In this document: positions 8,842 to 19,300 of the stretch, in pieces
How positions within the stretch are numbered: position 1 is the first letter of the stretch
Layout of the letters: each line of letters opens with the position of its first letter
Assembly: GCA_002728135.1 (NCBI GenBank)
Contig: PBVE01000006.1
Coordinates: 2,032 to 66,031, forward strand
DNA length: 64,000 bases
Direction: 5' to 3'
Origin: Rhodospirillaceae bacterium
GTDB lineage: Bacteria; Pseudomonadota; Alphaproteobacteria; UBA828
Translations under genes and position numbers: made by a program
The notes under the pieces: model-generated
Database searches by the model: none
Told to the model about the DNA's origin: nothing
What the model saw: only the letters and a program-made list of their open reading frames with translations

Positions 8842-8967
8842 ATGAAAGTTCTAAAATCACTACGTTCAGCTAAGAACCGAGATAGGGGATGCCAAATTGT
8901 CCGCCGACGTGGCCGTGTATATGTTATCAACAAGCGTAATCCAAGATTTAAGGCTCGACAAGGGTAA
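8842..8967 (+). CDS. rpmJ: 50S ribosomal protein L36 (bL36)
   Basis: This 41-residue basic protein begins [14 protein letters not shown] and ends [15 protein letters not shown], the standard alphaproteobacterial L36 sequence. It binds 23S rRNA in the large ribosomal subunit. Only one Cys (in RGCQIVRR) remains, so the four-ligand zinc site is absent, as in the usual C-minus form. A longer frame starting at TTG 8782 is rejected because those bases form a promoter and the extra 20 residues are foreign to the family. It sits alone ahead of the glycolate oxidase genes, as often in this class. Confidence 0.95.
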   Translation: MKVLKSLRSAKNRDRGCQIVRRRGRVYVINKRNPRFKARQG

Positions 8968-9069
8968 AGGCTCTTAAAAGTTAATAAGATAATACTAAGA
9001 GGTAATTCAAGAAGCCTGTGGTAAAATGGAGGAAGCTGCTGCTTGCTTTTTGGTAAGGAGTTATGAAGA

Positions 9070-10557
9070 ATGCAAATGCCACCTGCAGAAAAGCGAATAA
9101 TTGATCAGCGAAAGTCACTTATCTCGATATTCTCAAAAATTGTTGGTTCTGAGAACGTTTTGGCAGACGAAACGTCTCTCCGCACTTATGATTCTGATGG
9201 CTTAACTGCTTATAAACAACTTCCGATGCTGGTTGTCCTACCTGCAAATACTGAAGAGGTATCTGCTTTAATGCGTGTTTGTTCCGAGAGGAAAGTAAAA
9301 ATTGTTCCTCGTGGGGCAGGAACCAGTCTTTCTGGTGGTGCCCTCCCTTTGGAAGATGGAGTTGTTATAGGGACTGGACGCCTGAATCGTATTTTGGAAA
9401 TTGATTATAATAATCGTTGTGCAGTTGTTCAGCCTGGAGTGCCTAATTTATCTGTTAGTCAGGCAGTTGATACAGCTGGTTTTTTCTATGCACCAGATCC
9501 ATCTTCTCAAATTATATGTTCAGTTGGTGGTAATGTTGCAGAAAATTCTGGTGGTGTACATTGTTTGAAATATGGAGTGACAACAAACAACATTCTTGGT
9601 GTAGAGTTTGTAACTATAAGCGGCGAGGTGGTTCGTTTTGGTGGTAAGCATTTTGACTCGGCTGGCTATGACTTTCTGGGCGTTGTTACTGGTTCCGAAG
9701 GAATGTTAGGACTTGTTACAGAAGTAACTGTTCGATTATTACCAAAACCACCAATAGCTAAAGCCCTTTTAGTTGGCTTTCCCACAAATGAATCGGCTGG
9801 TCATTGTGTCGCAGATATAATAGACAATGGAATCATTCCTGCAGGATTAGAAATGATGGATAGAGCAGCAGTTGCTGCGGCAGAAGATTATTGTAATGCC
9901 GGCTATCCTCTTGATTCAGAAGCCGTTCTTATCTGCGAACTAGATGGAACAGAATCTGAAGTTGATATACTCATTGAACGTGTATCTGATATCGCACGTG
10001 CTAGTAAAGCTACATCAATCACCATTAGTAAAGATGATGAAGAGCGAGATCGCTTTTGGTTAGGTCGTAAGTCTGCATTTCCAGCAACGGCTAAAATTGC
10101 TCCAGATTCTTATGTTATGGATGGAACTATTCCTAGGCGTAAATTAGCTGAGGTTCTAGGTCGTATAGGAGAACTTTCTTCACAATACGGTTTGCAAGTA
10201 GTAAATGTTTTTCATGCAGGAGATGGTAACCTTCATCCCTTGATAATGTTTGATGCTAATATACCTGGTGAGCTTGAGCGAGTTGAAGAGCTCGGAGCTA
10301 AAATCCTAACCTTATGTGTAGAAGTGGGAGGAGTTCTTACAGGAGAACATGGTGTTGGAGTTGAAAAACGTGACTTAATGCCAACAATGTTCACAGAGTC
10401 AGATATGCAGCAACAACAGAGGTTAAAATGTGCTTTTGACCCTGATCATTTGCTTAACCCTGGTAAAGTATTTCCTGAGTTGCACCGTTGTGCAGAACTT
10501 GGTCAGATGCATATTCATCATGGCTCAGAGAAGTGGCCAGATATACCTAGATTCTAA
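9070..10557 (+). CDS. glcD: Glycolate oxidase, FAD-binding catalytic subunit GlcD
   Basis: The 495-residue FAD-linked oxidase oxidises glycolate (or D-lactate-like 2-hydroxy acids) to glyoxylate at the inner membrane, passing electrons to quinone with GlcE and GlcF. A PCMH-type FAD domain is seen with VPRGAGTSLSGGALP in the first 100 residues and GGNVAENSGG near residue 155. The C-terminal substrate domain has VNVFHAGDGNLHP and LTGEHGVGVEKR, which are conserved in GlcD/LldD-type proteins. AAGGAG lies nine bases before the ATG; a second ATG follows two codons later. Its stop codon overlaps the glcE start by one base, so the three genes form an operon. Confidence 0.95.
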   Translation: MQMPPAEKRIIDQRKSLISIFSKIVGSENVLADETSLRTYDSDGLTAYKQLPMLVVLPANTEEVSALMRVCSERKVKIVPRGAGTSLSGGALPLEDGVVIGTGRLNRILEIDYNNRCAVVQPGVPNLSVSQAVDTAGFFYAPDPSSQIICSVGGNVAENSGGVHCLKYGVTTNNILGVEFVTISGEVVRFGGKHFDSAGYDFLGVVTGSEGMLGLVTEVTVRLLPKPPIAKALLVGFPTNESAGHCVADIIDNGIIPAGLEMMDRAAVAAAEDYCNAGYPLDSEAVLICELDGTESEVDILIERVSDIARASKATSITISKDDEERDRFWLGRKSAFPATAKIAPDSYVMDGTIPRRKLAEVLGRIGELSSQYGLQVVNVFHAGDGNLHPLIMFDANIPGELERVEELGAKILTLCVEVGGVLTGEHGVGVEKRDLMPTMFTESDMQQQQRLKCAFDPDHLLNPGKVFPELHRCAELGQMHIHHGSEKWPDIPRF

Positions 10558-11786
10558 TGGTTGATATAATTAAACCTCAGAATAAAGAAGATCTAAAGGA
10601 AGCAATCAGTTGGGCAGCTTCTAGTCAGTCAATATTAGAGGTAATTAGCGGGGGGTCTAAGCGTGATTTAGGAAGACCAATTCATAGCAAAGCAACTCTA
10701 GATATGACTGCGTTCAATGGAATAATAGACTATGATCCTAGTGAACTCTTTTTTAAAGCTGGAGCAGCAACACCAATTGTTGATATTGAAAAAGAACTGG
10801 AAAGTAATAACCAAATGTTAGCTTTCGAGCCAATCAATCTCTCAAATTTGCTAAATGTTAAAGAAAATAAATCTACAATAGTTGGTTCCTTAAGTGCCAA
10901 TTTATCTGGCCCCAGAAGAATTAAAGCCGGTGCGGTCAGAGATCATTTTCTGGGTTTTGAAGGTGTAAGCGGAAGGGGTGAGGGTTTTAAAGCTGGAGGA
11001 CAAGTAGTAAAAAATGTTACTGGATACGACCTTTGTAAACTTTTATGCGGTTCTTGGGGGACTCTTGGAGTTCTTCATACAGTCAATATTAAAGTTCTGC
11101 CGTCTCCTGAAACAACAAGAACATTGGTTATTTATAATTTGAATGAAGAAGAAGCAATTGAGTGTTTTACGCTAGCACTTAACAGTCCTAATGAGATATC
11201 TGGTGCAGCTTGGCTACCTGATAAACTTTCAACCCTATCTGATATTGATTACATTTCATCATCGGGATCTACAATTACCGCTATTCGTTTTGAAGGTATT
11301 AAACAATCAGTTGTATCTCGAATGAAAGACTTGCAAAGTCGTTTTGAAACGATAGGTGAAGTTGAAGAATTACATTCATTAAATTCTCGAAAATTTTGGA
11401 GAGAAATTAGGGATATTAAATTTTTAGTATTTCAAGAAAAGCAAATGGTTTGGAGGCTTTCAGTCCCGCCTATTTGCGGTGGGAAAGTTTATAAACAAAT
11501 AATTGATGGATTTGATAGTTCAGTTTTTATGGATTGGGGCGGAGCTTTGTTATGGGTTAGGGTCAACCAATATTCAGATGAAGAATATATTGCTAGAAAA
11601 ATTCATAATATTGCCGCTCAGGCTGCTGGACATGCTACTTGTATTGCTGCTGATAACTCAATAAGGAGTTCTATAGATGTTTTCCCCCCTTTAAACTTAA
11701 TCGAACATGGCCTCACTGATCGTATTAAAAAAGGATTTGATCCAAAGGGAATACTTAACTATGGAAGAATGTATATGGAGTTATAA
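10557..11786 (+). CDS. glcE: Glycolate oxidase subunit GlcE
   Basis: The 409-residue FAD-binding subunit has a reduced PCMH domain. ISGGSKRDLGRP replaces the usual glycine-rich phosphate loop, and SLSANLSGPRRIKAGAVRD and KAGGQVVKNVTGYDLCKLLCGSWGTLG follow, all typical of GlcE. It is the accessory flavoprotein subunit of glycolate oxidase. Translation is coupled to glcD through the TAATG-type overlap. GlcF follows after eight bases. Confidence 0.93.
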   Translation: MVDIIKPQNKEDLKEAISWAASSQSILEVISGGSKRDLGRPIHSKATLDMTAFNGIIDYDPSELFFKAGAATPIVDIEKELESNNQMLAFEPINLSNLLNVKENKSTIVGSLSANLSGPRRIKAGAVRDHFLGFEGVSGRGEGFKAGGQVVKNVTGYDLCKLLCGSWGTLGVLHTVNIKVLPSPETTRTLVIYNLNEEEAIECFTLALNSPNEISGAAWLPDKLSTLSDIDYISSSGSTITAIRFEGIKQSVVSRMKDLQSRFETIGEVEELHSLNSRKFWREIRDIKFLVFQEKQMVWRLSVPPICGGKVYKQIIDGFDSSVFMDWGGALLWVRVNQYSDEEYIARKIHNIAAQAAGHATCIAADNSIRSSIDVFPPLNLIEHGLTDRIKKGFDPKGILNYGRMYMEL

Positions 11787-11794
11787 ACTGAACT

Positions 11795-13105
11795 ATGCAG
11801 ACAAACTTTAATTTATCCCAATTAACTAACCCAGATATTGAACACGCAGAGAAGATCTTGCGGTCATGTGTGCATTGTGGTTTTTGCCTAGCTACTTGTC
11901 CTACATACCAAATAAAAGGTGATGAAAGAGATAGCCCACGTGGACGTATATATATAATAAAAGATGTATTAGAAAAAGATAATACACCAGATGCTACAGC
12001 TGTGAGGCACATAGACCGTTGTTTGTCATGTCTATCTTGTATGACCACATGTCCCTCAGGCGTTGACTATATGCATTTAGTCGATCAGGCGAGATATAGA
12101 ATAGAAGAGAGTTCAGTTAGGGCATGGCATGATAAATTTCTACGTAAGCTAATATCTTTTATTCTTGTAAACCCCCAAATATTTCGATGGTTATTGTTTT
12201 CTGCTATTTTTCCCTCCTATTTAACCAGTATTTTACCTGGTCGTTTAGGTGCAATAAGCCGTTTAATTAAAGTTAATTCTTTTAATAATTCTGGATATTC
12301 CAGACCCCAAAAATTTTCGCCAACAAGTGACCCTATAGGTAGAGTGGCTTTATTGGCTGGTTGTGTTCAGCAGGTTATTGCACCACGAATAAATAAATCT
12401 GCAGTAAGGCTTCTAACCAGACTGGGCTTTGAAGTTACAATAATTGCTGGATTTGGATGCTGTGGAGCAATACCTCAACATATGGGAAGAAGACAAGATA
12501 CTATTGATCTCGCCCGTGAAAATTTACATGCATTATCAATAGAAGAGTCACAAAACGGTAAATTTGATGCTTTTCTTACTACTACATCAGGGTGTGGAAC
12601 TGTGCTGAAAGATTATGGACATATTCTAGCCTCTGAAAGCAATATAGAAAACTTAAGCACACGTTTTTCTGATTTAGTCATGGATATATCAGAATTTCTA
12701 TACAAAAGTAACATCAAGAATCTTATAAAAGATTCAAAGAATATCCGTGTTGCATATCACCCCGCATGTTCATTACAACATGGACAAAATATTGTCGAGG
12801 CACCAAAATTACTACTTAAATATGCAGGTTATTCTATACTAAATTTTCCTGATTCACATATATGCTGTGGATCTGCAGGAACTTATAATTTTTTACAACC
12901 TTCAATTGCTACAGAGCTTCAGGCTCGTAAAGCTAAAAACATTTTATCAACCAAGCCTGATGTTGTGGCCACAGGTAATCTAGGGTGTATTGTACAGATA
13001 GGTCAATCTATTGAAGTGCCTGTATTGCATACCGTTGAACTGTTAGACTGGGCAAGTGGTGGTCCTAAGCCAGAGATGCTTGATAAGGGAATTGCTGGAG
13101 CTTAA
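11795..13105 (+). CDS. glcF: Glycolate oxidase iron-sulfur subunit GlcF
   Basis: The 436-residue electron-transfer subunit has two ferredoxin-type clusters, CVHCGFCLATCP at residues 25-36 and CLSCLSCMTTCP at 76-87, each binding a 4Fe-4S centre. Two CCG domains follow (FGCCGAIPQHMG and HICCGSAGTY), the pattern of heterodisulfide-reductase-like quinone-reducing subunits. A hydrophobic stretch after residue 115 (FILVNPQIFRWLLFSAIFP) may touch the membrane. It is the last gene of glcDEF and faces pyk, 43 bases away. No strong terminator is visible in that gap. Confidence 0.95.
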   Translation: MQTNFNLSQLTNPDIEHAEKILRSCVHCGFCLATCPTYQIKGDERDSPRGRIYIIKDVLEKDNTPDATAVRHIDRCLSCLSCMTTCPSGVDYMHLVDQARYRIEESSVRAWHDKFLRKLISFILVNPQIFRWLLFSAIFPSYLTSILPGRLGAISRLIKVNSFNNSGYSRPQKFSPTSDPIGRVALLAGCVQQVIAPRINKSAVRLLTRLGFEVTIIAGFGCCGAIPQHMGRRQDTIDLARENLHALSIEESQNGKFDAFLTTTSGCGTVLKDYGHILASESNIENLSTRFSDLVMDISEFLYKSNIKNLIKDSKNIRVAYHPACSLQHGQNIVEAPKLLLKYAGYSILNFPDSHICCGSAGTYNFLQPSIATELQARKAKNILSTKPDVVATGNLGCIVQIGQSIEVPVLHTVELLDWASGGPKPEMLDKGIAGA

Positions 13106-13148
13106 ATATTTAGTATTTTAGTATTGATAAACTGATATATATATAAAA

Positions 13149-14579
13149 TTATTTTATAATTTCTATTCTCAAGACATTTGTGGAGCCTGGTGTGCCGAAG
13201 GGCACCCCAGCTGTAATCACTAGCTTGTCGTTAGATCCTGCATAATCTTCAGAAATTGCTTTATTGGATGCTTTTTCAACCATTTCTTTAAAACTTTTAG
13301 CATCTTCTGTATGAATACAATGTAGCCCCCAGACTAATGCCAAAGCTCTTGCTGTTCCTAAGTTTGGGGTAAGTACTAAAATAGGTACGTTTGGCCTTTC
13401 TCGTGAAGCTCTGATTGCTGTTGAACCAGAGGTTGTATAAGTTGCAATGGCTGCTGCACCAATTGTATCTGCAACCTGTTTCGCAGCAGCAGTAATAGCA
13501 TCAGAACTCGTAGACTCTGGTTCACTCTCTCTATTTGTGATCAAGTCAATATAAGTTGGATCAGATTCTACTCGTTCTATAATACGGCTCATCATTCTGA
13601 CTGATTCTATTGGATAGTTACCTATTGCAGATTCAGCAGAAAGCATAAGTGCGTCTGCACCATCATAAACACCATTTGCTACATCTGATACCTCTGCACG
13701 AGTGGGGGACGGATTACTTATCATCGATTCTAACATTTGAGTTGCTACTACTACTGGTTTCCCTGCTCTTCGTGCTTTTCTAATTATTAGTTTTTGCAGT
13801 GAGGGCACATCTTCAGGTGCTAGCTCTACTCCTAAATCTCCTCGTGCAACCATAATGCCGTCAGCTAATGAAACAATTTTTTCAAGAGAATTAAGTGCTG
13901 CAGGTTTTTCGAGTTTGGCCATTATTTTAGCTCGGCCATCAATCATATTACTTGCTTCAATTATATCTGCAGGTTTTTGCACAAATGATAAAGCAACCCA
14001 ATCTACTCCCATCTGGAGGCCAAATTTTAGATCTTTTTGATCTTTTTTTGTAATAGAACTAACGTCAAGCTCTACATCTGGGAAATTTACGCCTTTATGA
14101 CTTGATAGCAGGCCACCGACAACTACTTCAGTTTCTACAGAGTCTTTGCTATGACTACTTACCCTTAGCCGAAGGCGCCCATCATCAAGCAGTATCTCTG
14201 TTCCTTTACTAAGTGATTCAAAAATTCTTGGGTGTGGTAACTGCACTCTTGAAGAGTCACCTGAAAAATTTTCAAGGTCTAGTCTGAAATTTTGACCAGG
14301 GGTAAGCTTTATTTGTTTTTCCTTGATTTCTCCAATTCTTAGTTTCGGTCCCTGTAGATCCATTAAAATGCCAATTGGTCGGCCTGTCTCTTTTTCTAGA
14401 TTTCTGATAATCTTACATCTTGCGTGATGTTCAGCCTGACTACCGTGACTAAAGTTGAGACGAAAGATATCTGCTCCAGCCATAAATAGAGATTTTATAC
14501 TATTCATGTTTGAAGTAGATGGACCTAAAGTTGCAACAATTCTAGCTCGTCTGTGTCTACGCATAACCAATTGTATCAT
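13149..14579 (-). CDS. pyk: Pyruvate kinase
   Basis: The 476-residue enzyme converts phosphoenolpyruvate and ADP to pyruvate and ATP. The N-terminal RRARIVATLGPST and FRLNFSHG, the catalytic IMAKLEKPAAL segment (active-site Lys-Glu), IMVARGDLGVE and the MLESMI/TRAEVSDVAN region define the barrel. The C-terminal domain (ATYTTSGSTA) is the regulatory end. ATG 14579 lies six bases after the stop of the glycerate kinase frame, so both are probably one transcript. Met at codon 6 (14564) could be the true start. With glycolate oxidase opposite, the pair completes a route from glycerate to pyruvate. Confidence 0.96.
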   Translation of the reverse strand: MIQLVMRRHRRARIVATLGPSTSNMNSIKSLFMAGADIFRLNFSHGSQAEHHARCKIIRNLEKETGRPIGILMDLQGPKLRIGEIKEKQIKLTPGQNFRLDLENFSGDSSRVQLPHPRIFESLSKGTEILLDDGRLRLRVSSHSKDSVETEVVVGGLLSSHKGVNFPDVELDVSSITKKDQKDLKFGLQMGVDWVALSFVQKPADIIEASNMIDGRAKIMAKLEKPAALNSLEKIVSLADGIMVARGDLGVELAPEDVPSLQKLIIRKARRAGKPVVVATQMLESMISNPSPTRAEVSDVANGVYDGADALMLSAESAIGNYPIESVRMMSRIIERVESDPTYIDLITNRESEPESTSSDAITAAAKQVADTIGAAAIATYTTSGSTAIRASRERPNVPILVLTPNLGTARALALVWGLHCIHTEDAKSFKEMVEKASNKAISEDYAGSNDKLVITAGVPFGTPGSTNVLRIEIIK

Positions 14580-14585
14580 AGTTTT

Positions 14586-15836
14586 CTATGTTTCAGGTAA
14601 AATCAATATAGCCCTAAAGTCATTAACATTTGTGAAAGTAGGTCCAGTCACTACAAGATCATCTATACAACGGAAAAAATTATAAGAATCATTCTTCTCT
14701 TGGGCTAATTCTATTGATAAGCCCTGGTTTTTTGCTCGAGAAAGGCTGTCTGGAGTAATAATCACACCAGCATTGTCTTCTGTTCCGTCTATACCGTCTG
14801 TATCGCAAACAATAGCAAAGATGCCAGGAGCTCCAGCAAGTTCTTTCGCCAACGCTAAACCATATTCAGAATTTCTGCCTCCTTGACCGTTACCCTTGAC
14901 AGTTACTGTTGTCTCGCCGCCGGAAAGTAAAACAGTTCCATATGCTGACTTTTTTGCAATTTTTGCATGTTTTATAGCCATAGTTCTTGCATCACCTTCA
15001 AGGTTATCACCTAGATTAATTGATCGCAGGCCGTTAGCTTTGACAAGTTCTGAGGCTGCTTTCAATGATAGTGATGGAGTGGCGATAATTTTATATATTG
15101 AATTTCTTAATCGTTCATCCTCGGGCTTTGGAGTCTCGTTCTTGCTTAATTTTAAGTGCTCGACTATATGTGCCGGTGGATTAATTTTATAGTTATCTAA
15201 AATCCTCTCCGCATCTAGAAGGGTAGTAGGATCTCCTACTGTCGGCCCTGATGCAATAACAGAAGGATCATCACCCGGGACATCTGAGATGGCTAAAGTA
15301 ATTAACTTTGCTGGGTATGATTTTATTCCGAGATATCCTCCTTTTATTATTGAAAGGTGTTTACGGACGCAATTAATCTCAGAAATTGTTGCTCCACTCA
15401 TTAGAAGTTTTTGCGTTATAGATTGTTTGTCAAGGAGTGATATTCCAGGAGACGGAAGTGTAAGGAGTGATGATCCACCCCCAGAAATTAGGCAAATTAC
15501 CAAATCATTATTGTCTAGTGGTTCAACCATTTTTAAAATTTGTTTTGTAGCACAGAGTCCTATTTCATCGGGGACAGGGTGGGATGCTTCAACAACTTTT
15601 ATTTTATTCGTGGGAAGCATGTGTCCATAGCGTGTGATTACCAAACCTTCGAGGGTGCCGTTCTAATATTTTTCTATTGTTTGAGCCATTGATGCGGAGG
15701 CCTTTCCAGCACCAACTACAATAGTTTTACCAATTGGTGGCTCGGGCAGGTCACTTTTCATGCATTGGGAGGGATGTGCATTATTAACAGCATACAAAAA
15801 CAGCTGTTTTAGAAATGCCCTAGGTTGAATTTTCAT
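14586..15836 (-). pseudogene. ttuD: Glycerate 2-kinase (GckA/TtuD, MOFRL family) with an in-frame TAG
   Basis: Reading from ATG 15836 gives MKIQPRAFLKQLF, TIVVGAGKASASMAQ, then TAG at codon 58 (15665-15663), then TLEGLVITRYGHM in the same frame and the rest of a complete 416-position protein. The family makes 2-phosphoglycerate from glycerate and ATP in the cytoplasm. VISGGGSSLL, SDVPGDDPSVIASGPT and GGRNSEYGLA motifs are intact. Homologues commonly have Trp just before the GLVVTRYGH segment, so a TGG-to-TAG change is likely (inference from family knowledge). An internal TTG at 15644 could only yield a product lacking the N-terminal 64 residues, including the GAGKAS nucleotide-site region. 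This could be a recent mutation, a sequencing error or a readthrough site; it is called a pseudogene only provisionally. Confidence 0.82.
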
Positions 15837-15922
15837 AAATTATTACCTTGAATATATATTTTGTTCTAAAAATTATTATTACACAGGTATAATATTACTC
15901 TAGATGTAAAATGGAGGAAAAG

Positions 15923-16219
15923 ATGGACAAAAAATTACAAACTGAACTTGAAGCAGCAGCATTTAGAACTTTAATAGTTCACTTAAGGGAACGTAAGGAT
16001 GTTCAGAACATTGACCTTATGAATCTTGCCGGTTTCTGTAGAAATTGTTTGTCTAAATGGTATGCAGCAGCTGCTCAAGAAAAAGGTTTGGTATTAGATT
16101 ATGAAGAAGCACGAGAAAAAGTTTATGGTATGCCATATTCCGAATGGAAACAGAAATTTCAGGTAGATGCTAGCCCTGAACAGCAGAAGGCTTTCGTCGA
16201 GGGGCAAAAAGATAATTAA
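15923..16219 (+). CDS. DUF1244-family protein
   Basis: This is a 98-residue cytoplasmic protein with the hallmark central block VQNIDLMNLAGFCRNCLSKW, containing two close cysteines (FCRNC). The family is small, conserved in proteobacteria and of unknown function. An upstream ATG at 15911 is in frame, but the bases ATGGAGGAAAAG that follow it form a perfect GGAGG ribosome binding site five bases before ATG 15923, so the shorter start is preferred. It is divergent from the glycerate kinase and convergent with the indolepyruvate oxidoreductase gene. Confidence 0.88.
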   Translation: MDKKLQTELEAAAFRTLIVHLRERKDVQNIDLMNLAGFCRNCLSKWYAAAAQEKGLVLDYEEAREKVYGMPYSEWKQKFQVDASPEQQKAFVEGQKDN

Positions 16220-16309
16220 TTATAACAGAGGTTTTTTGGCCTATTAGGTTAGAATAAAGATCGCAATCTATTATTATCTTTTGATAATTGGATATGCAGT
16301 AAAGGAAAA

Positions 16310-19300
16310 TTATTCTGCGGCTCTGTGTTTAAGATTTGAGTGGTTAAAACTTCTAAACAATATGGTTTTTTCTTGTTCAAAAACTGAAATGGTTTTTTCT
16401 TTTACATGGCCAAATCCACGAATTTTCTGCGGTAACTTAGCAATTTCGATTGCTGTTCTATAGTTGTCTGGTGATAAATTTGTAAGTATAAAATTAATAT
16501 CTCTTTCGAACTCTAGAATGAGTTGACGTTCTTTTTTTCGTTCTTGTGACCATCCGAATAAATCAAATGGCGTGTGTCGTAAAAATTTTAAATGTTTTAT
16601 TATATTAAAGATATGAAACATTTTAGGTCCATATAGGTTTTTCTGTAGTTGACCTGTAGCAGGGTCACGCTTTGCCAGCAAAGGTGGGGCTAGGTGAAAA
16701 TGCCATGAAAAATTGCCTTCAAATTGGTTTTTTATTTCTGATTTGAATCTACCATCTGTAAACAGGCGTGCTACTTCATACTCATCTTTGTAGGCTAATA
16801 GTTTATAGTAACTAATAGCGACTTCTCTATGGAGTTCGCTAGATTCCTTAAAAACTCGTCCTTCGCATATCTTTACCGCATGTAAAAGGTTTTTATATTT
16901 TTCAGCATATGATTTATTTTGATAGGAGATAAGGTCCTGATATCGAAAGTCAACTGCTGCATCTATATTTTTTGAAAACTCCTGAGAGTAATTACTTTGA
17001 GAGTTTGAAGGTATTGATGTGGACATTTTATGGGCATGAGTTCTCCCACTTCTAAATGCTAGTAAGTTTTTTTCAACAGTAACTTCGTTCAGCTCAATAG
17101 CTTTTTCAATTGACCTTGCTTCTAAGGGGATAAGTCCACGCTGATAAGCAAAACCTAAAAGGAATAAATTTGTATAAATCGCATCTCCGATAATGGAAGA
17201 TACTATTTCCGTTGCATTGATAAACTCTACATTTGAGGATAATAAGGATGATTTAATACTATTCTCTATTGATTTTTAGGAGTAATTAATATCGGGATTA
17301 CGAGTAAAATCACCTGTTACAGTCTGAGAAGAGTTTATGATTGCTTTCGTGGTGTCAGCTTCAATTTTAGCTATGGATTCAGGGCTTGCAGAAACAATCA
17401 AATCAGCACCAAGCACTAGATTAGCAGCATTATTTGCAATTCTTACAGCATGAAGAACATTCGAGTCATTTGCTATTTTTATATGACTTGTAACAGCTCC
17501 ATATTTTTGAGCTAACCCGGCTTTATCAAGTACTGTTGCTGATTTTCCATCAATTTTTGCAGAAATACCAATTATTGCAGATAGAGTTACAATCCCCATT
17601 CCCCCGATTCCAGTAACATATATAGAGTAAGGTTTATCACAATCAGGTTTGTCAGGTTCAGGTAGGAGCTTTGGTTTTTCTTCTGAATTTGTATTAATTT
17701 TATTTTTTATTTTTCCACCTTTAATTAATACAAAGCTAGGGCAAAAACCCTTTATGCAACTGTAATCCATATTACATGAAGACTGATCTATAACTCTTTT
17801 CCGTCCAAGTTCAGTTTCAAGTGGGTGAAGAGACAGACAATTTGAAGCTATTCCACAGTCTCCGCAGCCTTCACATATGTGTGGGTTTATTACAACTTGC
17901 CAGTTAGCTTTAGGGAGGGTGCCGCGTTTTCGACGCCTTCTTTTCTCTGTTGCACAGACTTGATCATAAATTATAGCTGAAACGCCCTCTATTTTTCTGA
18001 ACTCTCTTTGTACGCAGTCTAATTCGTCACGGTGGTGGATTGTTACTCCTGGTGCAAATCTATTATTAATCGGATATTTATGGGGTTCATCTGAAACTAC
18101 AGCAATTTTATTAACGCCCTCGGCTGCAACCTGCTGAGTTATTTTTTCTGTTGATAGTGGACCATCCATTGGTTGGCCACCGGTCATTGCGACAGCGTCG
18201 TTATAGAGTATTTTGTATGTGATGTTAACTTTTGCTGCTACTGCTGCTCGAATAGCTAGTATACCAGAATGGTAGTAGGTGCCGTCTCCTATGTTCTGAA
18301 AAACATGTTTAGTATTTACAAATGGTGCCTGGCCTATCCAGCCTGCTCCTTCACCTCCCATATGATGTGCACTTTCTGTTGCTCTGTCCATCCATTGAGC
18401 CATATAATGACATCCAATGCCTGCTATAGCACGGCTACCTTCTGGGACTTTAGTTGATGTATTATGAGGGCATCCCGAACAAAAATATGGTGATCTCTCA
18501 GCTATATTGGAGCTAATAAGAGAAATTTTTGCTTCATTACTCTTAATTTTTTTAACTAGTTCGTTAGCTTTTTTAAAACCTTCTATTTCTCCAAAACGCT
18601 TAGAGATGGCTTTAATAATCATAGATGGGTCAATTTCACCAGCAGATTTGAGTTGCCAATTACCTGTTAAATCTTTTTTTCCGGTGACCACCGGGCGATC
18701 TTCATCTTTAAGGTCATACAAAATATTTTTTATTTGATCTTCTAGAAGCCCGCGTTTTTCTTCTACAACAAGAACTTCATCCAACCCTTGAGAAAATTCT
18801 TTTAGTCGACTCGGTTCTAGGGGCCAGACCATACCTACTTTGTACAATCCTAATCCAATTTTTGAAGCTTCTAGATCGTTAATTCCAATTTCATCAAGTG
18901 CTTGACGAACATCAAGGTATGCTTTTCCTGTTGTTACAATACCTATTTTTTTATTTGTACCTGAACCCATAATTTCTTTATCAATGTTATTTGCTCGGGT
19001 AAAGGCTAGAGCTGCATCATGTTTTAATTCATGAAGTCTTGATTCCTGATCCATTGGGGGATCAGGCCATCGTATATTGAGACCGTTTACAGGCATTTTA
19101 TAATCAATTGGTTCAACAAATTGTAAGCGATGTGGATTTATAGATACTATAGCTGAGCTGTCTAATGTTTCAGCAATACAAACCATGCTACACCACAGAC
19201 CAGAGTATCGTGATAGAGCCCAGCCAAATAGGCCATAGTCTATGAACTCTTGAACTCCAGCTGGGTTTAAAACAGGGATATGTGCTGCAGCAAAATCATA

